A stretch of DNA of 10,019 nt from DAOUMU01 sp034409055 (GCA_034409055.1 DAOUMU010000398.1:1-10019), one strand, 5' to 3'; shown: positions 1 to 6,934, numbered from the stretch's first letter. Notes: generated by a model not told the origin, from the letters alone. Program-made: numbers and translations.

Positions 1-89
1 AGTTTTGAGACCCTCAATTGTATCATATCAAGCCAGCAAAACCAGAATTTGACTGGAAAAATCGTTATTGCCATAAGGCCAAGAGTTTT

Positions 90-116
90 TTGACAATCAA
101 CAAAAAATCTTAACTT
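90..116 (+). promoter_or_regulatory. possible tdh promoter
   Basis: A perfect -35 hexamer TTGACA lies at 90-95. The best -10 candidate, TAACTT at 111-116, gives a short 15-base spacer and is weak. No better -10 is visible before the gene, so only the -35 half is convincing. A transcript from here would have a leader of about 75 bases that includes the palindrome at 147-172. Confidence 0.3.
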
Positions 117-146
117 GTAACAAATGCACTAATGATGAAAATATCC

Positions 147-172
147 GTAGGGCAAACTTAAGTTTGTCCTAC
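147..172. repeat. 26-bp near-perfect palindrome in the tdh leader
   Basis: The sequence begins GTAGGGCAAAC, is centred on CTTAAG (157-162), and ends GTTTGTCCTAC. The two halves match except for one pair, which would be a G-U wobble in RNA. It ends 14 bases before the tdh Shine-Dalgarno. It could be an operator, a leader hairpin, or a member of a dispersed palindromic repeat family, since a related palindrome with the same GTAGGGCAA start follows the operon at 6844. Confidence 0.6.
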
Positions 173-198
173 AAGGTCTATTTACAGAGGAGTAAATG

Positions 199-1242
199 AT
201 GAAGAAAACAATGAAAGCGCTGGTCAAAAAGTACCGGAAACCCGGTTTATGGTTGGATGAAGTACCGGTTCCCGAGTACGGGATCAATGACGTTCTGATT
301 AAGGTTCATAAGACGTCCATCTGTGGCACGGACATACACATTTGGAACTGGGATGCCTGGGCCCAGAAAACCATCCCGGTGCCGATGGTCGTTGGGCACG
401 AGTTTGTGGGTACAGTGGCCGCGATGGGTAGTAATGTGCACGACCTTAACATTGGGGACATCGTGGCCGGTGAAGGACATATTGTTTGTGGCCGGTGTCG
501 GAACTGTCTGGCGGGACGCCGCCATCTGTGTAACGTGACCAGGGGCGTCGGCGTAAACCGGCCCGGTGCGTTTGCCGAGTATATCTGCATTCCGGTCACC
601 AACATCTGGCATGCCGACCCGAACATCCCTATGGACCTCTTGAGTATTTTTGACCCATTTGGCAACGCCACCCACACGGCCCTGTCATTCAAAGTCCTGG
701 GGGAAGATGTGCTGATTACGGGCGCCGGTCCCATTGGTATCATGGCCACGGCCATTGCCAAACACGCGGGCGCCCGCTACATTGTGACCACGGATCTGAA
801 TCCCTACCGGCTGGAACTGGCCAAGAAAATGGGCGCCACCATAGCCTTGAACATCAAAGAGAAAAGCATCGCCGAGGTACAAAAGGAACTGGGCATGAAG
901 GAGGGCTTTGATGTGGGCCTGGAGATGTCGGGCAGTGGCGAAGCGTTCAAGGATATGCTGGCCAATATGTGTCACGGTGCTAAAATTGCCTTGCTGGGCA
1001 TACCCACCGAGGAGTTAGCCATTGATTGGAACACCGTCATTTTCAATATGCTCACCATCAAGGGCATTTACGGCCGCGAGATGTATGAGACCTGGTATTT
1101 AATGCAATCAATGCTCCAAACCGGCCTGGACATCAGCCCGGTCATCACCCACAAGTTTCATTTTACCGAATTTGAGACAGCTTTCGAAATAATGCGCTCC
1201 GGCAATTCAGGTAAGGTGATTATGAACTGGGTGGATGAATAA
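199..1242 (+). CDS. tdh: L-threonine 3-dehydrogenase (zinc, NAD-dependent)
   Basis: This enzyme oxidises L-threonine with NAD+ to 2-amino-3-ketobutyrate in the cytoplasm, the first step of threonine breakdown to glycine. It is a medium-chain zinc dehydrogenase of 347 residues, against 341 in E. coli. Visible landmarks are the catalytic zinc ligands Cys42 (ICGTD) and His67-Glu68 (VGHEF), the structural zinc cysteines Cys97, Cys100, Cys103 and Cys111, and the Rossmann motif GAGPIG at 175-180. Segments such as IFDPFGNA and IKGIYGREM are typical of Tdh rather than of other polyol dehydrogenases. The ATG at 199 lies 6 bases after GAGGAG (187-192). The adjacent ATG at 196 is also possible but sits only 3 bases away. 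The partner gene kbl faces it 8 bases downstream on the other strand, instead of forming the kbl-tdh operon of E. coli. Confidence 0.96.
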   Translation: MKKTMKALVKKYRKPGLWLDEVPVPEYGINDVLIKVHKTSICGTDIHIWNWDAWAQKTIPVPMVVGHEFVGTVAAMGSNVHDLNIGDIVAGEGHIVCGRCRNCLAGRRHLCNVTRGVGVNRPGAFAEYICIPVTNIWHADPNIPMDLLSIFDPFGNATHTALSFKVLGEDVLITGAGPIGIMATAIAKHAGARYIVTTDLNPYRLELAKKMGATIALNIKEKSIAEVQKELGMKEGFDVGLEMSGSGEAFKDMLANMCHGAKIALLGIPTEELAIDWNTVIFNMLTIKGIYGREMYETWYLMQSMLQTGLDISPVITHKFHFTEFETAFEIMRSGNSGKVIMNWVDE

Positions 1243-1250
1243 GTTTTCTA

Positions 1251-2432
1251 TTAAGAGATAATTTTCAACTCCCGGCCTACTTTGGCAAAGACTTCCAGTC
1301 CTTTATCCAGGTCTTGGCCGGAGTGGGCGGCGGTGTTCATGACCCGAATCCGGGCCTGGCCTCGGGGAACGGTAGGAAAGCCCAGGGCCATAGCAAAGAC
1401 CCCTGCCTCGAACAAGCGGGCACTGAACTGTTTAGCCAAGGCCACCTCGCCCAGCATCACCGGCACAATGGGAGTTTCGGTCCGGCCTGTGTCAAAGCCC
1501 AATTTGCGCATGCCCTGTTTGAAATAGTCGGTATTGTCCCACAACTTTTGCACCAGCTCGGGATGGGTGTCAACATACTCAACCGCGGCCAAACAGGCGG
1601 CAGTATCGGCGGCAGTGAGCGCGCTGGAAAAGAGGAATGGCCGCGCTTTTTGTTTAATCAGGTCAACTACAATCTTTTTACCGGCAATCACACCGCCCAT
1701 TACCCCAAAGGCTTTGCTCAAGGTACCGATTTCAACATCGAATGTGCCCTGTAGCCCAAAGTGATGGACAATACCCTTGCCTTTTCCCAACACGCCCTCG
1801 CCGTGAGCATCGTCTACCATCGTCATCAGACCATATTGGTCGGCAATCCCGGTCAATCTGTCCAGCGGCGCGATATCACCGTCCATCGAGAAAACGCCGT
1901 CCGTCACCAGCAGGCCGCGTCGATAATTGGGCAAATGCTCTGCGACTTTAGCCGCCAGGTCGTCCGGGTCACAATGTTCATAAACAACAATCTTGGCCCG
2001 GCTCAGGCGGGCGCCATCGATGATGCTGGCGTGATTCAGTCGATCAGAAAAAATCACATCTTCCCGTCCCACCAACGAAGGGAGGGCAGCCTGATTGGCA
2101 CAAAAACCACTCTGCACCAGCATCGCCGCCTCGACTTCCTTGAACTCGGCCATACGGCCTTCAAACTCCAGATGCAGGGCCTGGGTGCCGGCAATGGTGC
2201 GCACGGCCCCTGGTCCCACCCCCCATTGGTCAATGGCTTTTTGGGCCGCGACCTTCAGATAGGGATGATTGGCTAAGCCTAAATAGTTATTGGTACAAAA
2301 GTTGAGGACGCGACGTCCATTCACTATCATCCACCCATTGGCGGGTGATTCCATCGTAGGGATGTTGATAAAACGTTTTTCGGCGTTCAGAGTATGCAAC
2401 TCTTCGCGGATGAAATCCAGTTTATCGGCCAT
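1251..2432 (-). CDS. kbl: glycine C-acetyltransferase (2-amino-3-ketobutyrate CoA ligase)
   Basis: This PLP-dependent alpha-oxoamine synthase cleaves 2-amino-3-ketobutyrate with CoA to glycine and acetyl-CoA, the step after Tdh. The protein has 393 residues (E. coli 398). Family landmarks are NFCTNNYLGLANHP near 44-57, NHASIIDG with the PLP-stacking His134, TDGVFSMDGD at 177-186, VDDAHGEG with Asp208 and His210, and the Schiff-base lysine Lys240 in GTLSKAFG. The C-terminal IPVMLG and RGQARIRV stretches also fit. The start at 2432 is chosen because AAGGAG lies 8 bases before it on this strand. An in-frame ATG at 2456 would add eight residues and would place that Shine-Dalgarno inside the coding region. 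Related 8-amino-7-oxononanoate synthases (BioF) share the fold, but the tdh neighbour and close similarity favour Kbl. Confidence 0.93.
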   Translation of the reverse strand: MADKLDFIREELHTLNAEKRFINIPTMESPANGWMIVNGRRVLNFCTNNYLGLANHPYLKVAAQKAIDQWGVGPGAVRTIAGTQALHLEFEGRMAEFKEVEAAMLVQSGFCANQAALPSLVGREDVIFSDRLNHASIIDGARLSRAKIVVYEHCDPDDLAAKVAEHLPNYRRGLLVTDGVFSMDGDIAPLDRLTGIADQYGLMTMVDDAHGEGVLGKGKGIVHHFGLQGTFDVEIGTLSKAFGVMGGVIAGKKIVVDLIKQKARPFLFSSALTAADTAACLAAVEYVDTHPELVQKLWDNTDYFKQGMRKLGFDTGRTETPIVPVMLGEVALAKQFSARLFEAGVFAMALGFPTVPRGQARIRVMNTAAHSGQDLDKGLEVFAKVGRELKIIS

Positions 2433-2493
2433 TGTGCCTTCTCCTTTTTTCTCCATTCATATTTCGGATGTTCTGAGGTGCTTTGGAAGAAAA

Positions 2494-2522
2494 ATTATAA
2501 AGTTGAAATGATTTCAAGGCAA
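2494..2522 (-). promoter_or_regulatory. kbl promoter with internal palindrome
   Basis: On the minus strand there is TTGCCT (2522-2517), a 17-base spacer, and a perfect TATAAT (2499-2494). The predicted start near 2487 leaves a leader of about 55 bases before kbl. A perfect 15-bp palindrome, TTGAAATGATTTCAA (2503-2517), fills the spacer. That is a position where a bound repressor would block RNA polymerase. Confidence 0.65.
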
Positions 2523-2774
2523 GAGATCAGCCAGAGCGTGACCAGCAAAATGAGTTTTTTTACTTTGTATCCCTTTACATCAATCGACAAGATTCTAACA
2601 AATTCAAAACCAATAATAAAAACTCTAACTAAATTTATGTCTTTTATATACGAAATTTATACATAAGAGGTTTAAACTATTACTGATTTATTGTCTAGCA
2701 CAAACCCTTTAGCAGTTATCTAAGCCAGTTAATTTGACCGTGGCGTCAGATTTGTCCTGAGTGCGATCCAAGGA

Positions 2775-2835
2775 GGGGATCAATGGCAAAACATGTCGGC
2801 AATAGTTGTCTTTAACCCCACACCAACTGATCCCC
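2775..2835. repeat. 8-bp inverted repeat GGGGATCA/TGATCCCC
   Basis: GGGGATCA at 2775-2782 is repeated inverted as TGATCCCC at 2828-2835, separated by 45 bases. The function is unknown. The right arm falls inside the Thr/Pro-rich remnant, so the pair may be chance. Confidence 0.3.
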
Positions 2836-2906
2836 CTATGCCAACAAGCACTTCTACCCCGTCACCAACCCCTACTGAACTAATACGCCAACGCCAACCC
2901 CTATAA
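2793..2906 (+). pseudogene. Thr/Pro-rich linker remnant
   Basis: A 37-codon open frame from ATG 2793 to TAA 2904-2906 reads NPTPTD and then PTSTSTPSPTPTE. This is the low-complexity style of linkers in large exported proteins, especially in Chloroflexota. There is no Shine-Dalgarno, no signal peptide and no flanking domain, so it is most likely a decayed fragment of a larger gene. A genuine peptide is unlikely. Confidence 0.35.
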
Positions 2907-2907
2907 T
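2902..2907 (+). promoter_or_regulatory. possible -10 for the amidotransferase gene
   Basis: A perfect TATAAT lies at 2902-2907, but no good -35 is present 16-18 bases upstream (ACTAAT at 2879). If used, it gives a leader of about 160 bases containing the palindromes at 2947 and 3008. Confidence 0.3.
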
Positions 2908-2946
2908 ACCACTTAAAGTTACTTAGCCTGAGAAGGGTGCTGATGA

Positions 2947-2977
2947 GAGGCTTAGGGTTGCCTCGCCCCTACTTTTT
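2947..2977. repeat. imperfect hairpin of the GTAGGG type followed by T5
   Basis: GAGGC (2947-2951) pairs with GCCTC (2960-2964) across an 8-base loop, followed by GCCCCTAC and TTTTT (2973-2977). Read on the minus strand it begins GTAGGGGCGAGGC, resembling a decayed half of the intergenic palindromes seen at 147 and 6844. The T run after it could also make it a weak attenuator in the leader of the downstream gene. Confidence 0.35.
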
Positions 2978-3007
2978 GAGAAGATACGGATTTTGCACCG
3001 CTGAGGT

Positions 3008-3045
3008 CGCCCAAGGGCCGTTGCTGAAGCCGGGACCGTTGGGCG
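3008..3045 (+). promoter_or_regulatory. leader hairpin upstream of the amidotransferase gene
   Basis: CGCCCAA (3008-3014) is complementary to TTGGGCG (3039-3045), with a GC-rich interior that can pair further. It ends 18 bases before the Shine-Dalgarno at 3064. It matches no riboswitch class I recognise and has no following T run, so a role in translation or mRNA stability is only a guess. Confidence 0.35.
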
Positions 3046-3076
3046 GCAGTGTTAATGATGAAAGGAGATCTGTAAA

Positions 3077-4138
3077 ATGAAAAGATGTACAAAATGTGTC
3101 TTACCCGAAAATTATCCCGGAATAGTGTTCAACCAAGAAGGGATCTGTAATTATTGCACTGCTCATCAAGAACGGAAATATCTTGGCAAAGAAGTCCTCA
3201 GTGAGAGGATCAAGCAGTTTCTCCAAACCAAGAACGACAGGGACAGAGATTATGACTGTGTTCTTGCTTTGAGTGGAGGCAGGGATAGTTCTTATCTTTT
3301 GTACTATCTTGTAAAGGAGTTAGAGTTGCAGATACTTACTTATTCTGTTGACAATGGCTTCATACCAAAGCAGACGCAGTTGAATATGCAAAACATGGCC
3401 AGGACGATGAATGTAGAACTTGTTATAGAAAAGGATGAATGTTTAGAAAGATGCATAAGACACCACATCTTGTCGTTTATCCATAGGCCATCTGCGGCAA
3501 TGATAGGATTACTGTGCACCGGGTGTAGGCTTGCAAGGGCTACCAAGATCCCCAATTTCGCCAGAAATAATAGGATTCCAGTGATTATAAGTGGTTCAAA
3601 CCCCCTGGATGTTAAAAGCTACAAGCAAAAGATTATGCTCCTTGATCCTAACAGCAAGAGTAAGTTTTCATTTGTAGGAGGTTACTTGTTTCGGGTAATT
3701 CAAAATCCGATGTGGATTCTGAACTTCAATTGTCTGGTTACGCAAATTGAGGAGTATTACCATCATTTTTACCGGAAGGGGAGAAGTAGTGATCTTTTTA
3801 CCATAGCCCCGTTTAGCTACTACATAAAATGGGAAGAACAGGAAGTGATCTCAAGGATCGAGACTGAATTTAACTGGAAAAAACACCCGGGGGTCGAATC
3901 TACGTGGCGGGGGGACTGTGATATTGCTCTATTGAAACTGTATTTGTACAAGAAAATGCTTGGGTTTAATGATAAAGATGAGGGATTGAGCTACTTAGTA
4001 AGAGACGGGCAAATCAGTCGTGAGCAAGCTCTCGAGAGGTTAAAAGAAGAAAGCGAAATTCCTGAAGAGGTAGTAAAGGGGATTTTGGATAAACTCAAGA
4101 TAAATTTTTCGGATCTCAAAGCAGCTTTGGAACACTAA
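3077..4138 (+). CDS. PP-loop N-acetyl sugar amidotransferase-like protein
   Basis: This is a 353-residue ATP-pyrophosphatase-type enzyme resembling the WbpG/PseA N-acetyl sugar amidotransferase family. Members activate a sugar carbonyl or amide with ATP and install an amidine or related nitrogen group on surface sugars, using ammonia from HisH/HisF-like partners. The PP-loop is SGGRDSS at 66-72. Zinc-finger-like cysteines are Cys4/Cys7 (CTKC) and Cys24/Cys27 (CNYC), with a further CTGC at 147-150. The length is normal and the C-terminal helical tail is present, so it appears intact. GGAG at 3064-3067 lies 9 bases before the ATG. No HisH/HisF partner or glycosyltransferase is nearby. Most of its arginine codons are AGA/AGG, and it is AT-richer than tdh/kbl and the next operon, which suggests transfer. 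The substrate is unknown, and a tRNA or other thiolation-type role cannot be excluded. Confidence 0.75.
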   Translation: MKRCTKCVLPENYPGIVFNQEGICNYCTAHQERKYLGKEVLSERIKQFLQTKNDRDRDYDCVLALSGGRDSSYLLYYLVKELELQILTYSVDNGFIPKQTQLNMQNMARTMNVELVIEKDECLERCIRHHILSFIHRPSAAMIGLLCTGCRLARATKIPNFARNNRIPVIISGSNPLDVKSYKQKIMLLDPNSKSKFSFVGGYLFRVIQNPMWILNFNCLVTQIEEYYHHFYRKGRSSDLFTIAPFSYYIKWEEQEVISRIETEFNWKKHPGVESTWRGDCDIALLKLYLYKKMLGFNDKDEGLSYLVRDGQISREQALERLKEESEIPEEVVKGILDKLKINFSDLKAALEH

Positions 4139-4147
4139 AGCTGTTTC

Positions 4148-4270
4148 AGGAGGCTGTCGGAACGAACCCAGAAGACGTATGTTCCGGCCGTGCGCTCACT
4201 GATCGAATATTACCGCCAGTCACCGGATCAAATCAGTGAGACAGAACTGCAACCCTTGATCGCCCTTGCA
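4148..4270 (+). pseudogene. remnant of a tyrosine recombinase N-terminal (SAM-like) domain
   Basis: One frame without an ATG start reads RRLSERTQKTYVPAVRSL and continues IEYYRQSPDQISETELQ. It closely resembles the core-binding domain that opens many phage-type integrases (pattern RGLSERTQxxYVRAVRxL ... SPDxIsEeEL). Similarity fades after about 4255, and no catalytic Arg/His/Tyr domain follows. There is also no start codon or Shine-Dalgarno. It is a truncated fossil about 40 codons long, and the promoter of the following operon lies at its 3' edge. Confidence 0.6.
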
Positions 4271-4272
4271 AT

Positions 4273-4302
4273 TTGTCAAATGGCGACGGTTCCTGTTACA
4301 AT
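4273..4302 (+). promoter_or_regulatory. promoter of the transferase/TraB operon, probably leaderless
   Basis: TTGTCA (4273-4278), an 18-base spacer and TACAAT (4297-4302) form a good sigma-70-type promoter. Transcription should start 6-8 bases later, at or next to the ATG at 4309. No Shine-Dalgarno precedes that ATG, so a leaderless mRNA fits. Confidence 0.55.
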
Positions 4303-4308
4303 CGTCTC

Positions 4309-5184
4309 ATGTTACTCAACGAGACGAACTTTTTTAGTTCCCAAGACGAGCAATACGTGCTGGCCAGGGCCTACGTACCGGAGCACATTGCCAGCCTGAT
4401 GGCGCTCATATCGAAAGGTCACCCCTTTTTGATTGAGGATTATCTCGGTTTTGTCAAGGACAACTGGCTGATTCTGGTCGGCTATCCCCTGGAAGGGCGT
4501 TTTACCCCAGAACGCTGCGAGAAGATTGTCAAGCACGTCCTCGAAATCTATCACCCCGAGTATCTGTGGTTCATTGGGCCGGATGTACCACCCTCGCTCC
4601 TGAAATCTTGCCGCGAGAGGCAGACAGACGAATATTTCAGACTCGACCTTAAGCAAACAAAACTAAAATCATCCCTGCGGCGGGTCGCCAAAAAAGCGGC
4701 CGAAAGGCTGACTGTCGAAAAAGGGCGGACTTTCACCGAAGAACACCAGGCCCTCGTGGCCGAGTTCAGGCAGCGGCAAGCACTGCCGCCGATGGTTGCG
4801 GAACTGTATCAAGCCATGCCTGACTATGTCGCCCACTCGGCCAGTGCCTGCCTGCTGGACGCCCGGGATAAGCAAGGGAAACTGAGCGCGTTCTACGTGG
4901 TAGAATTGGCGGCAAAAACGTTTGACACGTATATACTTGGCTGTTATTCGAGAAAAAACTATGTGCCGCACGCTTCAGATCTCCTCTTCTTTGAAATGAT
5001 TGAACTGGCTCGAGGGCGCGGGAAAAGAATCATCAATCTGGGTCTGGGGGTGAACGAAGGGATCAGGCGGTTCAAGACAAAGTGGGGCGGTGTGCCGTTT
5101 CTCAAGTACGAGTTTTGCGAGGGTTACTACGGGCGTCCGAAGACACTCTCGCTGGTCGATATGTTGCTGGGAGGGAAATTGTGA
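4309..5184 (+). CDS. FemAB/GNAT-like transferase, paralog A
   Basis: This 291-residue protein has no signal peptide or membrane segment. It is clearly homologous to the gene at 6005; shared blocks are AYVPEH, VGYPL, YxRLDL, a basic RRxAxK segment, YVPxASDLL and LGLGxNxG followed by FKTKWGGxPFL. The basic segment in the middle and the C-terminal FKxKWGG motif recall FemAB-like and other double-GNAT acyl or aminoacyl transferases, but I cannot name the substrate. The ATG at 4309 is chosen because the paralog begins at the equivalent place and the promoter ends just before it. A TTG at 4273 is open upstream but overlaps the -35. Its stop (5182-5184) overlaps the GTG of the TraB-family gene, so the two are translationally coupled. 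Confidence 0.7.
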   Translation: MLLNETNFFSSQDEQYVLARAYVPEHIASLMALISKGHPFLIEDYLGFVKDNWLILVGYPLEGRFTPERCEKIVKHVLEIYHPEYLWFIGPDVPPSLLKSCRERQTDEYFRLDLKQTKLKSSLRRVAKKAAERLTVEKGRTFTEEHQALVAEFRQRQALPPMVAELYQAMPDYVAHSASACLLDARDKQGKLSAFYVVELAAKTFDTYILGCYSRKNYVPHASDLLFFEMIELARGRGKRIINLGLGVNEGIRRFKTKWGGVPFLKYEFCEGYYGRPKTLSLVDMLLGGKL

Positions 5185-6011
5185 ATCTGCCTTTTTTCTG
5201 GTCGAGAGAAAAGCGGCTGCGTATGGCCTGGAAAGTTGAGAAGGACGGGCACACAGCCTATCTTGTCGGCACGGCCCACTTTTTTCCGTACAGTTTTGCC
5301 AGGTCGCTGACAAGACTGTTTCAAAAAGTGGAGACGGTCATTTTTGAAGGTCCGCTCGACGAAGAGAGCATGAACCGCATTGCCGAGCACGGCAGACAGG
5401 GCCAATCCTCGCCCTCACTGGCCGACGTACTCGAACCAGAGGCAATCAAGGAGATTAACAAACAACTGAGCCGGCGTTTGGACCATCAAACCGGGGACAG
5501 CTTGTATCTTCTCTTTCAGCCGGCCAAGCCAAACTACTTTGAGATGTACACGCGCGGGGTGTGTCCGTGGATGGCTTTTTTCTCAATCTGGTCTACCTAT
5601 CTAAACTGGCCCTATTCGGTGGACATGGAGGCGTTCCACATCGCGCGCAGACTGGGCAAGAAAGTTCATTTCCTGGAGACGATAGAGGAACAATTGGCCG
5701 TCCTTGAGGGGATACCTTTTGAACGGATTGTCAGGCAGCTCAACGACGTCAGAAATTGGCCGCGTTATACAGACCGTTACGTGAGTTCTTTTCTGGAAGG
5801 CGATATAGAAACACTGCTCTCCCTCACGGACAGATTTGCCAGCCGTTGCCGTCCCGTTGTCAGTGGTCGCGATGCCGTACTATTTCAAAGAATGAAGACA
5901 ATTTTTGACCAGGAAGAAGCAATCGCCTTCGTCGGTTTCCCCCACATCCCTGGCGTAAGCCGGTTGTTTCTGGACGAGGGGTACGAGGTCACCCAGGGGG
6001 TCGAATGGTGA
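5181..6011 (+). CDS. TraB/GumN-family protein
   Basis: This 276-residue protein belongs to the TraB/GumN group, which is related to Tiki-type metalloproteases. Family landmarks are WKV at 17-19, the GTAH motif at 30-33, the acidic VIFEG with Glu56, and the C-terminal GFPHIPG at 252-258 (family pattern GxxHxxG) followed by a LFLDEGYEV ending. The conserved His33, Glu56 and His255 are the expected metal or catalytic positions. No signal peptide or C-terminal membrane anchor is evident, so it appears cytoplasmic. The start is GTG at 5181, which overlaps the previous stop as GTGA and is preceded by GGAGG. An upstream ATG in frame at 5082 lies deep inside the previous gene and is not supported. 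It sits between two paralogous transferases, so it probably acts with them. The biochemical function is unknown. Confidence 0.8.
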   Translation: MNLPFFWSREKRLRMAWKVEKDGHTAYLVGTAHFFPYSFARSLTRLFQKVETVIFEGPLDEESMNRIAEHGRQGQSSPSLADVLEPEAIKEINKQLSRRLDHQTGDSLYLLFQPAKPNYFEMYTRGVCPWMAFFSIWSTYLNWPYSVDMEAFHIARRLGKKVHFLETIEEQLAVLEGIPFERIVRQLNDVRNWPRYTDRYVSSFLEGDIETLLSLTDRFASRCRPVVSGRDAVLFQRMKTIFDQEEAIAFVGFPHIPGVSRLFLDEGYEVTQGVEW

Positions 6012-6847
6012 GGCCGGCCCAGCGGGTCTACATCGAAGCGCAAGCGTACGTGCCCGAACATCTGCCGGCCTACGTGACGGCCATCTCGCAGGCGGAGCCC
6101 TTTCTCAGCGGCGATTTTGTCCTTTACGTTGGCCAAGACCACCTGATATTTGTTGGTTACCCTTTGAGCGAAAATTTTAACGAAGAGCAGATGACCAAGG
6201 CGCTTGACGAGGCGACCACCCGTTTTAAGTCAAGCGTCGTCTCTGTCACAGCGCCCACCATACCAGCTTCGATGACCGATTGTGGGCAGGCGTCATCTGA
6301 TACCTACTACCGGTTAGACCTGTCGGAATTGTCCGTTCCCCAGAAAGTGCGGAATATGCTGAGAAGGGCCAGTCGTGATGTCTCGGTGGACAGGGGCAAA
6401 GTCTTCGGCAAGGAACACAAACGACTGGTTGACGAATTTTTGGACACGCATCGCCTGGCCGAAGAAACGCAATTTATCTTCGAAAGAATTCCTGAATACG
6501 TCAACAAGTCGAACACGGCCTGGCTCTTTGAGGCCAGAAATAGGCGGGGAGAACTGGTCGCGTTTGACGTGGCCGAGTTTGGGGCCAGGCACTACGCTTT
6601 CTACATGTTCAACTTCTGTTCAGGCCGGCATTACGTGCCTGGTGCGTCAGACCTGCTCCTTTCTGAAGTGATCGCGCAGGCCAGAACAGAAGACAAAAGG
6701 TACATCAATTTGGGCCTGGGGATTAATCCCGGCGTGACCTTCTTTAAAACCAAGTGGGGCGGCACGCCCTTTCTGCCTCACCGCTTCTGCCTCCGCGAAC
6801 TGGCCAGGGCCAATGTGTGGGCGGATCTCCTCGACAGTCTACTGTAG
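6005..6847 (+). CDS. FemAB/GNAT-like transferase, paralog B
   Basis: This 280-residue paralog of the 4309 gene shares the ordered blocks AYVPEH (13-18), VGYPL, YYRLDL, RNMLRRASRDV, LxAFxV, HYVPGASDLL and FKTKWGGTPFLP near the C terminus. The RNMLRRA segment resembles the basic helix that FemAB-like enzymes carry between their two GNAT halves. ATG 6005 overlaps the TraB-family stop by 7 bases, with AGGGGG at 5995-6000 as Shine-Dalgarno. GTG at 6008 would copy the GTGA junction seen at 5181 and is an alternative start. The two paralogs are well diverged, so they may form a heterodimer or have different substrates rather than being a recent duplication. The stop codon lies inside the palindrome at 6844. 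Confidence 0.7.
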   Translation: MVRPAQRVYIEAQAYVPEHLPAYVTAISQAEPFLSGDFVLYVGQDHLIFVGYPLSENFNEEQMTKALDEATTRFKSSVVSVTAPTIPASMTDCGQASSDTYYRLDLSELSVPQKVRNMLRRASRDVSVDRGKVFGKEHKRLVDEFLDTHRLAEETQFIFERIPEYVNKSNTAWLFEARNRRGELVAFDVAEFGARHYAFYMFNFCSGRHYVPGASDLLLSEVIAQARTEDKRYINLGLGINPGVTFFKTKWGGTPFLPHRFCLRELARANVWADLLDSLL

Positions 6848-6901
6848 GGCAAGTGGCTAACTTGCCCCCCGTATCACCGACAAGTTAGCCACTGGTTCTA
6901 C
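6844..6901. repeat. large GTAGGGC-type intergenic palindrome
   Basis: The arms at 6844-6864 and 6881-6901 match at 18 of 21 positions (including 13 in a row, CAAGTTAGCCACT) around a 16-base C-rich loop. The left arm starts GTAGGGCAAGTGG and overlaps the stop codon of the preceding gene. It shares GTAGGGCAA with the tdh leader palindrome. No T run follows, so it is probably a dispersed REP/MITE-like repeat that may protect the 3' end of the operon mRNA. Confidence 0.65.
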
Positions 6902-6934
6902 GAAAATCAAGAAATGTGAATTGTGAACTATATA

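Noticed and set aside
247..975. Long minus-strand open frames opposite tdh
   Set aside because: They are shadows of a clear zinc dehydrogenase gene, with no recognisable protein features or ribosome binding sites.
1282..2511. Plus-strand open frames opposite kbl, up to 171 residues
   Set aside because: They lie antisense to a well-supported PLP enzyme and have no family motifs.
2394..2666. 90-residue plus-strand frame running out of kbl into the intergenic region
   Set aside because: It overlaps the kbl 5' end and promoter, has no Shine-Dalgarno, and has AT-rich chance composition.
3008..3045. Known riboswitch in the amidotransferase leader
   Set aside because: No conserved core of the c-di-GMP, cobalamin, glycine or T-box classes could be matched.
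5082..5180. 33-residue N-terminal extension of the TraB-family protein
   Set aside because: It lies wholly within the preceding gene. The GTG at 5181 with GGAGG and a GTGA overlap is far better supported.
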